A stretch of DNA of 64,000 nucleotides from Tuctoria greenei. Taxonomy: Eukaryota > Streptophyta > Magnoliopsida > Poales > Poaceae. A program made the position numbers and the translations under genes. Positions 10,478 to 20,562 of this stretch are shown here, one piece after another (within the stretch, counting starts at the first letter, position 1; each line of letters starts with the position of its first letter). The notes under the pieces were generated by a model, which was given only the letters and a program-made list of their open reading frames with translations, did no database searches and was not told where the DNA came from. The DNA lies in contig JAYESD010000010.1 of the NCBI GenBank assembly GCA_036927565.1, positions 43,083,298-43,147,297 on the forward strand. The letters run 5' to 3'.

Positions 10478-12306
10478 ATGTTGGATTTCGAGCGCAATCT
10501 TCCGAGTTCCAACCCTGCGGGCGAGGAGGATCGAGTTGAGACTTATCGGCGCCGCACCGAGGAGAGGGGTGCTGAAGTGCCTCCCCCTCCCAGAGATACC
10601 CGGGAGGCACGCACCAAAGCCCAAATCATCGAGGCAAGAACTAAGGCTGCCCTCATCGAGGCGCAGAAAGCAAAGGAAGAACGGCGGCTGAAGACACTTG
10701 AAGCTTCCAGAGTAGCCGCAACTGTCTACAACGAGGACGAAGCCATTGCTCGTGCTACTGAATACTCTCTCCGTGAGGCACGGAAGAAGAAGAGAGAAGA
10801 AAGAGAGGCTCACAATTCCAGGGCCGCAGAGGCCAATGCCCCCAAGAGGAAGAAGCTCGTCACCATTGGCGAGAAGGCTAAGGGCAAGGAGCAAGCCCAA
10901 GGGGCAGCTGAGCCTAGGGTCGAGCGTGACCCCAAGAAGGGAAAGGCTCCGGCTCCAGTCGAGTCGAAGAAGAAAAAGCCAACTGTCAAGGTGCCAGCCA
11001 AGAAGGTAGCTGGAGGGGTAGTGATCCGAGAGAAAGGGAAGGCCAAGGCCATTGGCCCTCTCAAGATGCACAGTCCAGCGCGAAACCCCAATAGGCAGCC
11101 CGCCTTGGCTGCAAATGTGTTCAAAGGAAAGGGAGCTGAGAAGGCCAGGAGGCTCAGAGATGAGAATGTCTATAGGTATGAGAGGTCCACCGCCGACCCT
11201 CGGTTTTGGTGTGACTTCCATTGCGATTACTATCGCACAGTCTATTAGGCAATGAAGAAGCCAGTGATCCAGGCTCAATGGGTGGACTGGGCATATATGG
11301 CTAAGAAGAAACACGAGGCATTTGACGCAGTGATTGAGGCAGCTGAGCGCCACGGGATCAAAGACATTCTTGGATTCAAGTATGACTGGAATGAGGAGGT
11401 TATCGTATAGTTTTATACCACAGTTCACTTCCACACTCATGGCGACCGAGCCATCACTTGGATGACCAATGATGAGCAGTACTATGCCACCTTCGAGGTC
11501 TTTGCTCAGGCACTTGGACTGGAGAGTCACCTGGACCATGAGATCATTATCTCCAATCTCAAGGCTATGGACAGGGATGACATGAGCTACATGTACCATC
11601 CTCACGTCCACTATGAAGCTGGATTGGCCAGAAACATCCTTCCCTTCTACAGCATCCTTAACAGGATCCTTAGGAGGACGGTGGCTCCTAAGGAAGGGGA
11701 TGCGGGGATCATCCAGGGTCACCTCAGGCACCTGTTGGTTCTCATTAATGGACATGAGATGTTCAACCTTGTGCACACACACCCAACCATGCCTGTGGCT
11801 ATGCCCCTTACATAATGTGCCTGATAGAGAAGGTGTCCGGGCTCGTGTTTGTGAAGGACACCACTCACCAACCTCTCCGACCCCAGATGCCACCTGCTGT
11901 CCCGACTCCTGCCCGGAGGAAGAATGCGGAGCCATCCTTCCGCTCCGAGGTGCCTCCTTCCGTTGCACCTCCGTCTCAGCACTCGGCGGGCTCCTCTAGC
12001 AGCGGAGTCCTCAAGTTTCTTCGGTCCATCTTCACCTCGTGCCGCAAAGCCGAGGTGCGAGCTCAGAGGACTGAGCGGTACGTGAGGAAGATCTGCGACA
12101 AGCTCGAGATCCCGATGAGCCCTGAGGCCTCCGACGATGAGCTCACTCCGTACCCGCTTCTCACCCCCGACGAGTTGACACTCTTGGGTGAGACGGAGGG
12201 TACCTCCGCACTGACCTCCGACGACGACGATGAAAATGCCGATGATGATGAGGATGTCACGGACCCCGAGGACACGGAGAGTGGCAGTGACGAGGACGAG
12301 GACTAG
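10478..12306 (+). pseudogene. SIRE1 third ORF (env position), broken
   Basis: It starts at the ATG just after the putative leader-intron acceptor and ends at TAG 12304-12306. The N-terminal half is a charged Ala/Glu/Lys/Arg coiled coil (REARTKAQIIEARTKAALIE). A conserved globular region follows (FWCDFHCDYYR, WVDWAYM, FKYDWNEEV, DHEIIISNLKAMD), then a Pro/Ser linker and a very acidic Asp/Glu tail. Two nonsense codons (11246 and 11408, both TAG where SIRE2 has CAG) and a frame-shifting deletion near 11770-11785 disable it. I see no signal peptide or membrane segment, so it does not look like a classical Env. The middle resembles the loosely defined 'plant transposon protein' or Athila ORF1 class. 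Function unknown. Confidence 0.8.
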
Positions 12307-12354
12307 CTTTTAGGTCCTAGTTCCCCTTCTTTTCCTTTTTGGTGCCTTGATGCC

Positions 12355-12731
12355 AAAGGGGGAGAGTTAGGGGGAGTTAGTCTTTTGTGTTGTGCCTTTG
12401 GACTTGTCTTGTAATATATTTATGCTACTTGGATGTTGGATGTTTACTTATGTGCAAGACATGTTACTATTGCTTAATTTCAATATGATGCTCTCATTGT
12501 CTATCTTGTGATAATATTGATGTTCTTTATATCTTGTCACAATTGTTGAGCACATCACGTAGGCACCCCACCATAACGTGTGTGGGTATGAAAGATCTCC
12601 TCCACCTCTTTTACATGTTTCATACATTGAGGGGGAGTCTATCATACGCACACATGTTATGAAAACCAAAGTTATACTCTTAATTGTGAAGGACTTGATG
12701 TGTTGTCATCAATCACCAAAAAGGGGGAGAT
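12355..12731 (+). other. SIRE1 multiple polypurine tracts
   Basis: Four purine tracts precede the 3' LTR: AAAGGGGGAGAG (12355), AGGGGGAG (12369), GAGGGGGAG (12629) and AAAAAGGGGGAGA (12718-12730). The last, next to the LTR, is the likely primer for plus-strand DNA. SIRE2 conserves the series. Multiple PPTs are a known Sirevirus trait. Confidence 0.8.
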
Positions 12732-14389
12732 TGAAAGTGCATCTAGGTTCCCTGTGGGTTTTGGATGATGATGACGACAATTAAGTCCCTAATGAGCTCA
12801 AGTGATCCTTAGTACAGGTGTGGACTCGGTCGGAGACGCAAACCCTCAAAAAGGAAAAGGAAGGAAACAGAGTCGACTCGAAGCGTAGAAACTAGGGTTT
12901 CTAGCGTGTTGAGTTGGACTAGCCGTAGACATAGGAGGGTGTGTGCGTAAAGTGCAAAGAGATCAAGTTAGGAGCCCAAGAGTGGTGGTTTAGGTAGAAA
13001 CCCCTTTGAGAGTTGAAGTTAGAGTAGTCTGGCAGGAGGGGCCGGACTAGTCCGCCTGAGCGGCCGAACTAGTCCGCTCCTGGGCAAACTAGTCCGTTTT
13101 GGCACGGACCAAAAGGTCCTGTGTGACTTCAGACTAGTCCGTAGTGGGACGGACTAGTCCGTGTTACCCCTAGGGTGAAGATTCGGGACTAAGTCCAGGA
13201 GAGCGGACTTGTCCGTTTTGGGGCAGACCAAAAGGTTCTGAGTGAGATCGGACTAGTCCATCCATTGGCCGTACTAGTCCGTGTTGCTAAGTGCAGAGAG
13301 GTTTTGCGTCTAAGTCTGGGAAGGCCGGACTAGTCCGCCCATGGGGCCGAACTAGTCCGTGGTCTTCAGACTAGTCCGTTTTCACACGGAACAGAAGGTT
13401 CTGTGTGAGATCGGACTAGTCCGGTGAGGGCCGGACTAGTCCGTTGTTGAATTGATCGTTTGAATTTGAAGTTTGGCGTGTAGTGTGACGATTGCCGCGC
13501 AGTGCGACAGTTGTCAGAGGCGTCAGTGGTCCCCTAGGCCGGACTAGTCCGGGCTGTAGGCCGGACTAGTCCGCCCATCTGCTGAAGTCAGCAGTATGGG
13601 CTTGGGACCTCTATAAATAGAGGTCCCCTGGGTTCTTTTGAACCATCCTTGAGCATCCTGTAACCCTAGCGCCGCCACAGCAAAACTTGGAGCATTCTTG
13701 AGCCTCTTTCTTGCCTACTTTCCCTCTAAAACTAATTCTTGAGTGGATTAGGGTTTAGTGAGGTGGAGAAGAGGAAGAACATCGCGCTTAGGCTCCCGGT
13801 TTGATCTCTTGCACTTTGTGAATCATTGTGATCTGTGGCTTGAGTTAATCTTTGTGATTTGCAATTGTAATTGTGGTGGGAGCCTCAGATTGTGAGAAGC
13901 CCCAACGAATCTTGTATTCATTCTTTGTGATAGTGGAGAACCAAGTTAGGCCCGTGCGGTAAACTTGGTGAGGGAAGGGTTGTTGAACCCGGTCCTTTGT
14001 GGACTCCTCAACGGGGACGTAGATTCCTTGTGTGGGATCAAACCTCGGGATAAAATCCTTGTGTCTCCGTGTTCTTCGCATTTCGTTTATCGAATATTTC
14101 GTTCTAGGGTTGCTAGTTTTGTCTTGTGCTTCATATTGCTATAAACTTGTTCCTCTTAGTCATATACTTGTGTTGGTAGTTGCTAAACTTGACATAACCA
14201 TATCCTCACCTGTAGCCTCGAGAAAATCGCCTTAAAACTTGCTAGAAACACTTTTTAGGGATCTTCACGCAGGCTAACCAGACTAGTCTGCCCTAAGACC
14301 AGACTAGTCCGCCCCCTGTAATTTAATCTCATTTTATTAAGTCATTTGCAGGTCGATTAGCCTATTCACCCCCCTCTAGGCAACTTTCA
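12732..14389 (+). repeat. SIRE1 3' LTR
   Basis: 1658 bp, TGAAAGTGCATC to CAACTTTCA, with TATA palindrome at 13604-13627 and palindrome cluster at 13040-13575. It is followed by the target duplication AACAC (14390-14394). Confidence 0.95.
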
Positions 14390-14394
14390 AACAC

Positions 14395-14570
14395 CAACAC
14401 ATCCTGTGGAGTAGGGTATTACGCTCAAGCGGCCCGAACCACGTAAATCTTCGTGTCTACTGTGTCATTTACACTTCACCTTCTTGAATCTCCGCACGCC
14501 CACACCGAACCTCAAACTCCTCTAACACTTTAGTAGTGTCGGGAGATCTGCCGGATCAAAACCACCGACA
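14395..14570 (+). repeat. Tat1 5' LTR, right piece
   Basis: It continues the LTR interrupted at 2014, matches 26461-26641 and ends ACCACCGACA. Confidence 0.92.
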
Positions 14571-14571
14571 G

Positions 14572-14596
14572 TTGGCGCGCCAGGTAGGGGCGCGCC
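14572..14596 (+). other. Tat1 primer binding site region
   Basis: TTGGCGCGCCAGGTAGGGGC lies immediately after the LTR, and Tat2 has TTTGGCACGCCAGGTAGGGG at the same place. Position and conservation mark it as the PBS. I do not assign the tRNA with confidence. Confidence 0.75.
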
Positions 14597-14609
14597 TGAG
14601 ATTTCAAGA

Positions 14610-16380
14610 ATGGTGAACTCAGCTGCTAGATCATTCAACGGTCATCCTGCTATTCAAGCTGTTGGGGGCAATCCCTCCAATATGCAGCCACCAGTAGGAG
14701 CCTCAGTGCCAGCAGGAGTCACACTTCCACCACCGCCGCCTCCACCAGCAAATCAAGCTGGACCATGCGATGGTGCACCGGCGTCAATCACTGCGTCGAT
14801 GAATCTTTACAACCCGGAACACGCGCTCCATGCAGCACGTGCTCTTCTCCAATGCCCACCACCTCCGGATGCATCCCGGGATGCACTGGAGCAGTGGAGG
14901 GCTGATGTGGAACATTTGGTTGCAGCAGCAGCCGACCGCATCAGCAACCAGGGTCCTCCTCCTTCAGGACGGGCCCCATCGCAGCGATGGACCTTGTCTG
15001 GCAGACTTGGTCCGCATGTTTCCAACAACAGGAGACGTGCTGTATCACAACAGGTGACGTCATTGCCCTCCGGGGCATGACGCACTCACACGATATCAAG
15101 GCTTTCAACTCATGACCTCCGGGCGGAGCTTGATCGCCGATATCACCAACAAGACGGCCGAGTCCATATTGAGCGTGCTCGTGAAAGACGAGAAGCTCAA
15201 GACATTCCTGCTCCTGAAGGAGTAGGAGGAGGCTGTTCAGCCCTGGCCATGCATCTGCGTATGGTCAGATGGCCACAGAAGTTCCGGCCTCACCTGCCAG
15301 AGAAGTTCGACGGGACCGTTAATCCCGTCGAATTTCTTCAGATTTTCCACTGCTATCTTGGCAGCTGGAGGAAATGAGGCCGTAATGGCCAATTATTTCC
15401 CAGTGGCTTTAACTGGGACCGCCAGGTCCTGGTTTATGAGCCTTCCACCCAACTCCATCAACAATTGGGAGGAGCTGTGCCGGCAGTTCACCGCCAACTT
15501 CGGGAGTTCTTACACCCGACCAGGCACTGAACTGGACCTTTTTGCAGTCATGCAAAAAGGGGGAGAATCCCTGCAATCATTCATCCAGAGGTTCTCTCAG
15601 GTACGAAACACTATCCCTTCTATCTCTAGCGCTTCTGTCATTGTGGCATTCAGACAGGGTGTATGGGATAAGAAGATGCTGGAGAAACTGGCGATCAAGG
15701 AGATCACCAGTGTCACGGAACTCTTCAGTTTGGCCGACAAATGTGCCAGAGCTGCGGAGGGCCGTGAAATGCACTCCAAACCAACTCCGGAGGATCACAA
15801 GAAATCCTACAAAGGAGAAGCCGCTACCTCCGGGAGTGGCAAGAAGAAGAAAAAGACCAACGGCAAGAAGAAGCCGTCGGCCGGTGCATCCAATGCTGCA
15901 GCTGCTGCAGCTCCGGGTGGCCGGGGGCCACGCCCCGAGAAGCAACCTCAACCGTCTTTTGAAGACGGTGGCAAACCCAAGGTGTGGTGTCCAATTCACA
16001 AAACGGACAACCACAGTTTGGAAGACTACCGGGAGGTCCAAAACCTTGCTGAGCGCTACAACAAGCGCCGGAAAGAAGCTCCTTTCCGACAGAGGGAAGG
16101 AAAACAAAAAGTTGACGAAGCTCCGACTGAAGAGGAGTTAGGTTTTCAGGATCCCAAAAAGGTCCTGAAGGCCGTCTACACCTCCGTCGACGATGATTCT
16201 GACGTCTCCGACAATGAGCGTCGGAAGACCATGAACACCATTTTTGGTGGATCATGGGACATCACCTCCCGCCGTGTCATCAAGACTATGCGTCGGGACA
16301 TGGCTGCTGTAGCTCCTACAGCCAGGGCGGAGCCTCATCGGAAGTGGATGGACACAGCCATCACTTTTGATGCTTCGGAC
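14610..16380 (+). pseudogene. gag: Tat1 Gag, broken
   Basis: It starts at ATG 14610 after the PBS, and Tat2 has the homologous start at 42324. A low-complexity Pro/Ala N-terminus leads to TSLPSGA and then a TGA at 15078 where Tat2 reads Arg. The capsid core follows (MANYFPVALTGTARSWFMSL, WEELCRQFTANFGSSY, LQSFIQRFSQVRNTIP), typical of gypsy Retrotrans_gag. A small indel near 15350 changes frame. The C-terminus is Lys-rich with CPIHKTDNHSLEDY where a zinc knuckle might be expected; I see no clear CCHC. Confidence 0.85.
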
Positions 16381-17017
16381 TGCCCTCGAAGCATGGTTGG
16401 AGCAGGTCAGTTACCTTTGATGGTATCTCCTACCATCAATAACATCCAGCTCCACCATGTCATGGTAGACGGAGGTTCGGGGCTCAACCTCATAAGCTTC
16501 GAAGCTTTTACCAAGCTTCAGCCCCGACCTTCGGATCTCCACCCATCCTGACCTTTCTCCGGAGTAGGTCCGGGAGCCATTACCCCACTCGGAGTTATTA
16601 CCCTCCCCGTTACCTTCAGGACCCGGGAGAAGTATCACACCGAGAAGTTGGTCTTTGACGTTGCTCAGATCAACTTACCCTTCAATGCCATCTTGGGTAG
16701 GCCTGCCTTGTACAAATTCATGGCAACTGCTCATTATGGTTACCTGGTGTTAAAGATGCCAACACCAGTAGGCGTTCTCCGGATCCGTGGATATCGTACA
16801 GCCGGAGTAACTGCTCTGGAAGAACTCCATGCACTTACCACGGCGCAAGAGGAGGACTCCAGACAGGAGCAAGATCCAAAACCCCCGAGCATTCGTCAAC
16901 GAGGCTCGACTTCTGCACTTGCAGCCAAGCGGCGACACCGACATTCCCGTCAAAGTCGTCCAAATCGGTTCCGATGCCGCTCAGACCACCCGTATATCGG
17001 GAGGATTGAACGACAAA
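16381..17017 (+). pseudogene. Tat1 aspartic protease region, broken
   Basis: 'HHVMVDGGSGLNLISFEAF' is the retropepsin active-site segment, with DGGS rather than DSG/DTG, as commonly seen in Tat-clade elements. 'INLPFNAILGRPALYKFMA' is the second conserved block. A TGA at 16549-16551 and a later frame change separate the parts. Tat2 (44069-44530) keeps this domain open. Confidence 0.8.
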
Positions 17018-17020
17018 TAG

Positions 17021-19302
17021 GAACTCACGCTCATCGCTTTCCTCCGGGCTAATGTCGACGTGTTTGCTTGGCAACCGTCACAAATGCCTGGGATCCCCAG
17101 GGAAGTGATTGAGCACAATCTGAAGATCTACCCCAACGCCCGGCCTGTGCATCAGAAGCCTCGGAAGCAATCCGTAGAGCGACAGAACTTCATTCGACAA
17201 GAAGTGAAGAAATTGCTCGAAGCTGGATTCATCCGAGAAGTCTTCCATCCAAAATGGCTGGCAAACCCTGTCGTTGTGCCCAAGGCCGGCGGGAAGCTTC
17301 GGATGTGTATCGACTACACAACACTAAATAAGGCATGTCCAAAAGATCTATTCCCACTACCTAGAATAGATCAGATAGTGGATTCCACCTCCGGATGTGA
17401 ATTACTGTGTTTCCTGGACGCATATTCTGGGTATCATCAAATCAGAATGTCTAGAGAAGATGAAGAGCATACCTCTTTCATCACAGTAGATGGATTGCAC
17501 TGTTATACAGCCATGCCATTTGGTCTCAAAAATGCAGCTTCAACCTTTGTACGATCTATGTACAAAACCTTTGAAGAACTCATTAGAGACATAGTGGAAG
17601 TGTACGTCGATGACATCGTGGTCAAGGTCAAGAACAAGGAGTCACTCCTTGAAACCTTGCAGGCTGTCTTCGATAAGCTGCGGGTCACCCGCACAAAGCT
17701 AAACCCAGACAAGTGTGTCTTCGGGGTTAGCTCCGGAAAACTTCTTGGTTTCCTGGTAAGTCACCGGGGCATAGAAGCTAATCTAGCGAAGATCAAGGCC
17801 ATTGAAGACATGCGGCCACCAGCCCGCATCAAAGATGTCCAAAAGCTAACTGGATGTCTAGCAGCCCTCAGCCGGTTCATTTCAAGACTGGCGGAACGGG
17901 CACTCCCCTTCTTCAAGTTATTGAGGAAGTCCGGACCATTTCAATGGTCTGAAGAAGCAGAAAAGGCATTCCAGGAGCTAAAATAGTTCCTCACCACCCT
18001 ACCAATTCTGGTAGCTCTGAACCCTGGTGAGCCTTTGCTGCTTTACATTTCAGCCACTGACGAAGTCGTTAGTATGGTCCTGGTCGCGGAGAGACCAGAA
18101 CTACCCCATACTCAGGAATCCAGACCCCTTCGGGAGGGTCCGGAGGATCCTGAAAGCGAGTCTGGGTCCCAGCTCCCAGACTTGAATCCACAGGATGTCA
18201 CTTCGGAAGACCCAGACCCCTCCGGGAGGGTCCAGGTCGCTTCTGAAGAAGCTCCGGGTTCTTCCAGCAAGGACCCGGAAGTCCCCGAAGAAAATCTGGA
18301 CCCCTCTGGGAGGATCCGGATCAATGAAGAGGAAGCTCCGGGCCCCTCCGGGAGGGTCCGAACCATTCAGAGCCCAGTGTACTTCATCAGTGAAGTACTA
18401 CATGATGCCAAGACTCGATACCTAGAGGTGCATAAGCTGCTCTATGCAGTTATTATTGCCTCCAGGAAGCTTCGCCATTACTTCCAAGCTCACAAAATCT
18501 CAGTGGTGACTTCTTACCCACTTCGAGCAATCTTGCATAATCCCAACTCAACTGGGAATATTGCAAAGTGGGCAGCAGAATTGGCTGAATTCGATCTCGA
18601 ATTCATTTCGAGGCAAGCAATCAAGAGTCAAGCATTGGCTGATTTCGTGGCGGAATGGACTCCCTCTCCATCAAACCCTGGGGGCCCCAGCGAGCAGAAG
18701 CCAGAGCACAAGGCTCCGGTCTTCACCGAGCCTCACTGGACCCTCTACTTCGATGGCTCCATGCAAAAGCAGGGGTCAGAGCTGGAATCCTTCTCCTCGC
18801 ACCAACCGGAGAGAAGGTAAAATACATGGTCCACCTTGACTTCAAGGCGACCAACAACATGGCGGAATATGAAGCACTCATTCACAGATTAAGGGTGGCA
18901 CTATCATACGGTGTCAAGCAACTGCTGGTCAAGGGAGATTCACAGCTCATCATTAAGCAAGTGAAGGGAGAATGCTCCTACAACAATCTCCAGCTAGCTG
19001 CTTACCTCCTTGAAGTCCAGAGGCTTCAGAAGGACTTCAAAGTCCTGGATCTCCATCATGTCCAGCGTGCCCACAACGCTGAAGCCGACGAACTCTCGAC
19101 AAAAGCGTCAATCGGAGCTCCGACTCCTGACAGAACTTTTGTCCAGAGGTTGTCAAAACCCACAGCTCAGCCTGCCGAACTGAGCAAAGGGGGCGAGATC
19201 AGCATCCCGAAGCTGACGGTCCCGATGGCCCTGTTACCATGGCAGCCATCAAGGGTCATAGGTGCTGCCGGAAGCTCCAAGCAACCCAGCACGCAAGACT
19301 AA
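17021..19302 (+). pseudogene. pol: Tat1 reverse transcriptase and RNase H, broken
   Basis: RT blocks in order: FIREVFHPKWLANPVVVPK, MCIDYTTLNKACPKD, FLDAYSGYHQI, MPFGLKNAASTF, and catalytic YVDD at 17603-17614. A TAG at 17984 falls where Tat2 has CAG. RNase H follows (VYFISEVLHDAKTRY, HYFQAHKISVVTSYPL), then a second RNase H-like block (LYFDGSM, ATNNMAEYEALI). It is frameshifted near 18775 and ended by TAA at 19300. About 85 residues rich in DPSGR-type repeats are inserted between the RT connection and VYFISEVL (see 18117-18366). A TAG at 17018-17020 just upstream is shared with Tat2. Confidence 0.88.
18117..18366 (+). repeat. Palindromic coding minisatellite in Tat1 RT/RNase H linker
   Basis: Four in-frame copies of a near-palindromic unit like GGACCCCTCCGGGAGGGTCC, at about 18122, 18214, 18298 and 18346, encode repeated DPSGRV/DPSGRI/GPSGRV segments in an acidic linker. 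Tat2 carries related but diverged units at 57770-57960. Confidence 0.75.
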
Positions 19303-20562
19303 AATGCTCAAGTTAGTTCCGATGCATGGATCTCGGAGATCCGGAACTACTTGAAAGACAACATCCTTCCTAACGATGATGTATCCGCTAACCGGATAGT
19401 CAGATTGGCTAAAAGATACACGTTGGTAGAAGGGGATCTCTACCGACGCGGTGCCAATGGCATCCTAATGCGGTGCATCACAAGGGAAGAAGGTTGCGAG
19501 CTCCTCGTAGAAATCCATGGAGACGAGTGTGGGAACCACGCGTCTTCCCGCACGCTAGTTGGTAAAGCCTTTCGGCATGGCTTCTACTGGCCTACAACAC
19601 TCCAGGATGCAACTGAGCTGGTGAAGAAATGCGAAGCATGTCAATTTAATGCAAAGCAAATTCACACACCGGCTCAGCCTCTACAAATGATACCTCCTAC
19701 ATGGCCCTTCGCTGTGTAGGGGATGGACATCTTGGGACCTTTCCCAAGAGCCGTCGGAGGTTACAAGTTCCTGTACGTTGCCATTGACAAGTTCACCAAG
19801 TGGTCGGAAGCAACTCCAGTTGTGACAATCAACAAGCAATCTGCTATCAACTTTTTGCAGTCCATTGTATGCAGATTTGGAGTCCCAAACAAAATCATCA
19901 CTGATAATGGGACCCAATTCACAAGCTCTGCATTTCAAGGATATTGCGAAGACCTCGGCATTCAAGTTTGCTACGCCTCCGTAGCTCACCCAGCAAGCAA
20001 TGGCCAAGCCAAGAGAGCAAATGCTGAAATCCTTAAAGGACTCAAAACGCGCACCTATGAGCACTTGAAAAAACATGGAGCCAACTGGATTGAAGAGCTT
20101 CGACCCACTTTATGGGCCAACAGGACAACTCCAAACCGGCCAACTGGAGAGACACCCTTCTTCCTGGTGTATGGAGCTGAAGCAATCATTCCTCCGGAAA
20201 TCACCTTGGGGTCACTCCGGGTCCGGACCTTCGACGAAGCCACGCAGAACCAGCTCCGGCATGAAGACCTAGACCTCCTTGAGGAGGGAAGGTGCCAAGT
20301 AGCTGTTCGGAATGCCCGATACCGCCAAGCCCTTCGGCGCTATCATCAGCGGCATGTACACAACCGACAGCTCGAGGAAGGCGATCTGGTGCTACGGAGA
20401 ATACAATCTAGAGAAGGGTTAAACAAACTCTCCCCCAGCTGGGAGGGACCCTTCCGAGTGATTAAAGTATCCCGCCCCGGAAGCGTTCGCTTGGCTACCG
20501 AGGATGGTACACCTCTCCCAAATCCTTGGAACATTGAGCACCTCCGTAAGTTCTACACTTAA
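19303..20562 (+). pseudogene. int: Tat1 integrase, one nonsense codon
   Basis: Zinc-binding N-terminus (EIHGDECGNHASSRTL, CEACQFNAKQIH), then a DDE core: MDILGPFPR, ITDNGTQFTS and HPASNGQAKRANAEI, where the glutamate position is shifted by local substitution. A C-terminal LSPSWEGPFRVIKV block ends at TAA 20560-20562. A TAG at 19717 replaces the Trp normally found in WPFAVWG. There is no chromodomain, which separates it from the Reina and Tekay elements here. The same frame runs from 19303 through the end. Confidence 0.88.

Larger units (their letters stand above)
2015..14389 (+). mobile_element. Ty1/copia retrotransposon, SIRE/Sirevirus type, full length (SIRE1)
   Basis: This is a complete element with both LTRs (2015-3652 and 12732-14389), PBS, gag, pol, a third ORF, several polypurine tracts and a perfect target duplication AACAC (2010-2014, 14390-14394). 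The target is the Tat1 5' LTR. Length is 12,375 bp. The large gag with a coiled coil, the third ORF in the env position, the multiple PPTs and the palindrome-rich LTRs are Sirevirus traits (maize Opie/Ji type). Gag is open. Pol has one frameshift and the third ORF has nonsense and frameshift lesions, so the copy is probably not autonomous. Confidence 0.93.

Noticed and set aside
10430..11968. 512-codon open frame on the minus strand opposite SIRE1 ORF3
   Set aside because: It is a shadow of the highly biased coiled-coil coding strand. The SIRE2 homologue does not preserve it and no domain is recognisable.
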